Assembly (NCBI GenBank): GCA_013112545.1
Contig: JABFGJ010000001.1
Span: forward strand, 248,001 to 312,000
Direction: 5' to 3'
From: Bacteroidota bacterium
GTDB taxonomy: Bacteria > Bacteroidota > Bacteroidia > Flavobacteriales_E > Vicingaceae
DNA: 64,000 bases
Shown: in pieces, positions 62,888 through 64,000 of the stretch
Position numbering within the stretch: position 1 is the first letter of the stretch
Layout of the letters: each line of letters starts with the position of its first letter
Notes under the pieces: model-generated
Database searches by the model: none
What the model saw: the letters and a program-made list of their open reading frames with translations, nothing else
What the model was told of the DNA's origin: nothing
Program-made: the position numbers and the translations under genes

Positions 62888-62938
62888 AAAAGGTCGCTGA
62901 GTTTTCCGATGTAATCGGGAAGTTTCGATTGACCTTTT
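62888..62938 (-). promoter_or_regulatory. Long hairpin between sufB and sufC
   Basis: AAAAGGTC and GACCTTTT pair at the base (62888-62895 with 62931-62938), and TTCCGAT with ATCGGGAA near the tip, with a bulge and a mispaired middle. There is no T run right after it on the minus strand, so it is more likely an mRNA structure or processing site than a terminator. It sits 19 bp after the sufB stop. Confidence 0.5.
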
Positions 62939-62957
62939 AAAAAATTGAATTCCTCTT

Positions 62958-64000
62958 TTAACCAACTGAGCCTTCTAAGCTTATCTCTAATAATTTTTGT
63001 GCTTCAACTGCAAACTCCATTGGCAATTGATTCAATACTTCTTTACAATATCCGTTTACAATTAAATTTATTGCGGTTTCTTCGTCCATTCCCCGTTGCT
63101 TGCAGTAGAAAATTTGATCTTCTCCAATTTTAGATGTTGTGGCTTCATGCTCAACTTTCGCCGATTTATTTTTGACTTCGATATAAGGGAAAGTATGTGC
63201 TCCACAATCATTTCCCATCAATAATGAATCACATTGTGTAAAATTTCTACTATTTGTAGCTCCTTTAGCAATACTGACCAAGCCCCGATAAGAATTATTG
63301 CTTTTACCAGCCGAAATTCCTTTTGATATAATGGTGCTCTTCGTGTTTTTTCCCAAATGCAGCATTTTGGTTCCAGTGTCTGCTTGTTGGTGGTTTGCTG
63401 TAACAGCTACAGAATAAAACTCACCGACTGAATTATCTCCTTTCAAAATACAACTTGGATATTTCCATGTAACCGCAGATCCTGTTTCTACTTGAGTCCA
63501 TGAAATTTTTGCATTTTCTAAACACAAACCTCGCTTGGTTACAAAATTATAAATCCCACCTACTCCCTCTTTATTACCTGGGTACCAGTTTTGTATCGTT
63601 GAATATTTAATTTCTGCATCGTCTTTAGCAATCAACTCAACCACAGCGGCGTGCAATTGATTTTCATCTCGCATTGGTGCAGTACAACCTTCTAAGTAAC
63701 TCACATAACTTCCAGGTTCAGCCACAACCAAGGTTCGTTCAAACTGCCCAGTGTTTGCTTCGTTTATTCTAAAATAAGTCGATAGTTCCATTGGACAGCG
63801 CACCCCTTTAGGAATATAGCAAAACGATCCGTCAGTAAAAACAGCGGCATTTAAAGCTGCATAGAAATTGTCTGTTGGCGGTACAACTGATCCCAAATAT
63901 TTTTGAACTAATTCAGGGTGTTCTTGCACTGCATCACTAAAGGAACAAAAAATAATCCCTAGCTCGCCCAACTTCTTTTTAAATGAAGTCGCAACCGAAA
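62958..64000 (-). CDS. sufB: Fe-S cluster assembly protein SufB (5' truncated by window edge)
   Basis: The scaffold subunit of the Suf complex. The frame is open to the window edge ([16 protein letters not shown]), so the start lies outside. [42 protein letters not shown] and [17 protein letters not shown]-like ([18 protein letters not shown]) are typical of SufB, as is the Cys/His set for cluster building. At least 337 residues are visible of the usual about 480. It is the first gene of the suf operon. Confidence 0.96.
   Translation of the reverse strand, partial: SVATSFKKKLGELGIIFCSFSDAVQEHPELVQKYLGSVVPPTDNFYAALNAAVFTDGSFCYIPKGVRCPMELSTYFRINEANTGQFERTLVVAEPGSYVSYLEGCTAPMRDENQLHAAVVELIAKDDAEIKYSTIQNWYPGNKEGVGGIYNFVTKRGLCLENAKISWTQVETGSAVTWKYPSCILKGDNSVGEFYSVAVTANHQQADTGTKMLHLGKNTKSTIISKGISAGKSNNSYRGLVSIAKGATNSRNFTQCDSLLMGNDCGAHTFPYIEVKNKSAKVEHEATTSKIGEDQIFYCKQRGMDEETAINLIVNGYCKEVLNQLPMEFAVEAQKLLEISLEGSVG

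Noticed and set aside
1-64000. CRISPR arrays, rRNA genes, insertion sequences, prophage genes
   Set aside because: None seen; direct repeats other than the amidase tail and PKD modules are short and scattered.

Overview
The window looks like an AT-rich chromosome segment of a Bacteroidota bacterium, most likely a Flavobacteriales-type lineage. The evidence is several secreted proteins with type IX secretion (T9SS) type A C-terminal sorting domains, promoter-like TTG-N18-22-TAnnTTTG motifs, families typical of the phylum (DUF6089, DUF2480, DUF4296, a porin-like barrel with an anti-sigma-like N-terminus), and almost no Shine-Dalgarno sequences. Most of it is core metabolism and envelope biogenesis. 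The accessory part is secreted surface proteins, some of them decaying.

Layout. 1-1639: the end of a methionine-type aminotransferase and a YafV-type omega-amidase. 1642-4349: an insert-like block of T9SS genes, with a CTD remnant at its head and an 83-bp copy of the end of the omega-amidase gene at its tail. 4437-9857: an RND tripartite efflux operon. 10042-12211: pth, rplY and prs, then a divergent tRNA-Leu(CAA) with a strong terminator. 12655-13468: two broken T9SS genes. 13540-20353: an epimerase, then a locus of an ECF sigma factor, a putative anti-sigma/beta-barrel hybrid and two tandem PKD-repeat T9SS proteins. 20447-29541: dxs, a long purF-like gene, nhaA, an M14 peptidase with a T9SS partner, and an Nfu-type protein. 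29845-40391: a gamma carbonic anhydrase and the conserved envelope cluster (CBS protein, BamA/TamA-like, nadK, two DUF6089-type proteins, uppS, bamA, two ompH/skp, murI). 40453-44449: pdxJ, a hydrolase, a polyprenol-phosphate mannosyltransferase, dihydroorotase and a DUF4296 lipoprotein, tightly coupled. 44452-47853: tsaB and an adaptor/TolC pair. 47971-57232: an acidic protein, tdk, alr, a glycosyltransferase, an SDR, an orphan secreted gene, a DUF486 protein, a lipoprotein, a LuxE-like protein and tyrS. 57537-64000: the suf Fe-S operon (sufB C D S E, a DUF59 gene, DUF2480) with a VapBC-like toxin-antitoxin pair inserted.

How the genes work together. bamA, the two skp-like chaperones, the second POTRA/barrel protein and uppS serve outer-membrane and cell-wall assembly, and murI and alr supply D-amino acids. 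dxs makes the isoprenoid precursors that uppS uses, and the polyprenol-phosphate mannosyltransferase uses the resulting lipid carrier. The suf operon, with DUF59 and a separate Nfu protein, builds Fe-S clusters. The T9SS cargo genes are the fluid part of the window: paralogous tandem copies, lone CTD fragments, frameshifts, and one block bounded by a duplicated housekeeping-gene end.

No CRISPR array, rRNA, insertion sequence or prophage was seen. The most notable observations are the omega-amidase tail duplication around the T9SS genes, the ECF sigma/trans-envelope barrel/PKD locus, the toxin-antitoxin pair inside the suf operon, an intrinsic terminator directly in front of murI, a dihydroorotase with Gln in place of the first metal-binding His, and paired divergent near-leaderless promoters at 51723-51740.
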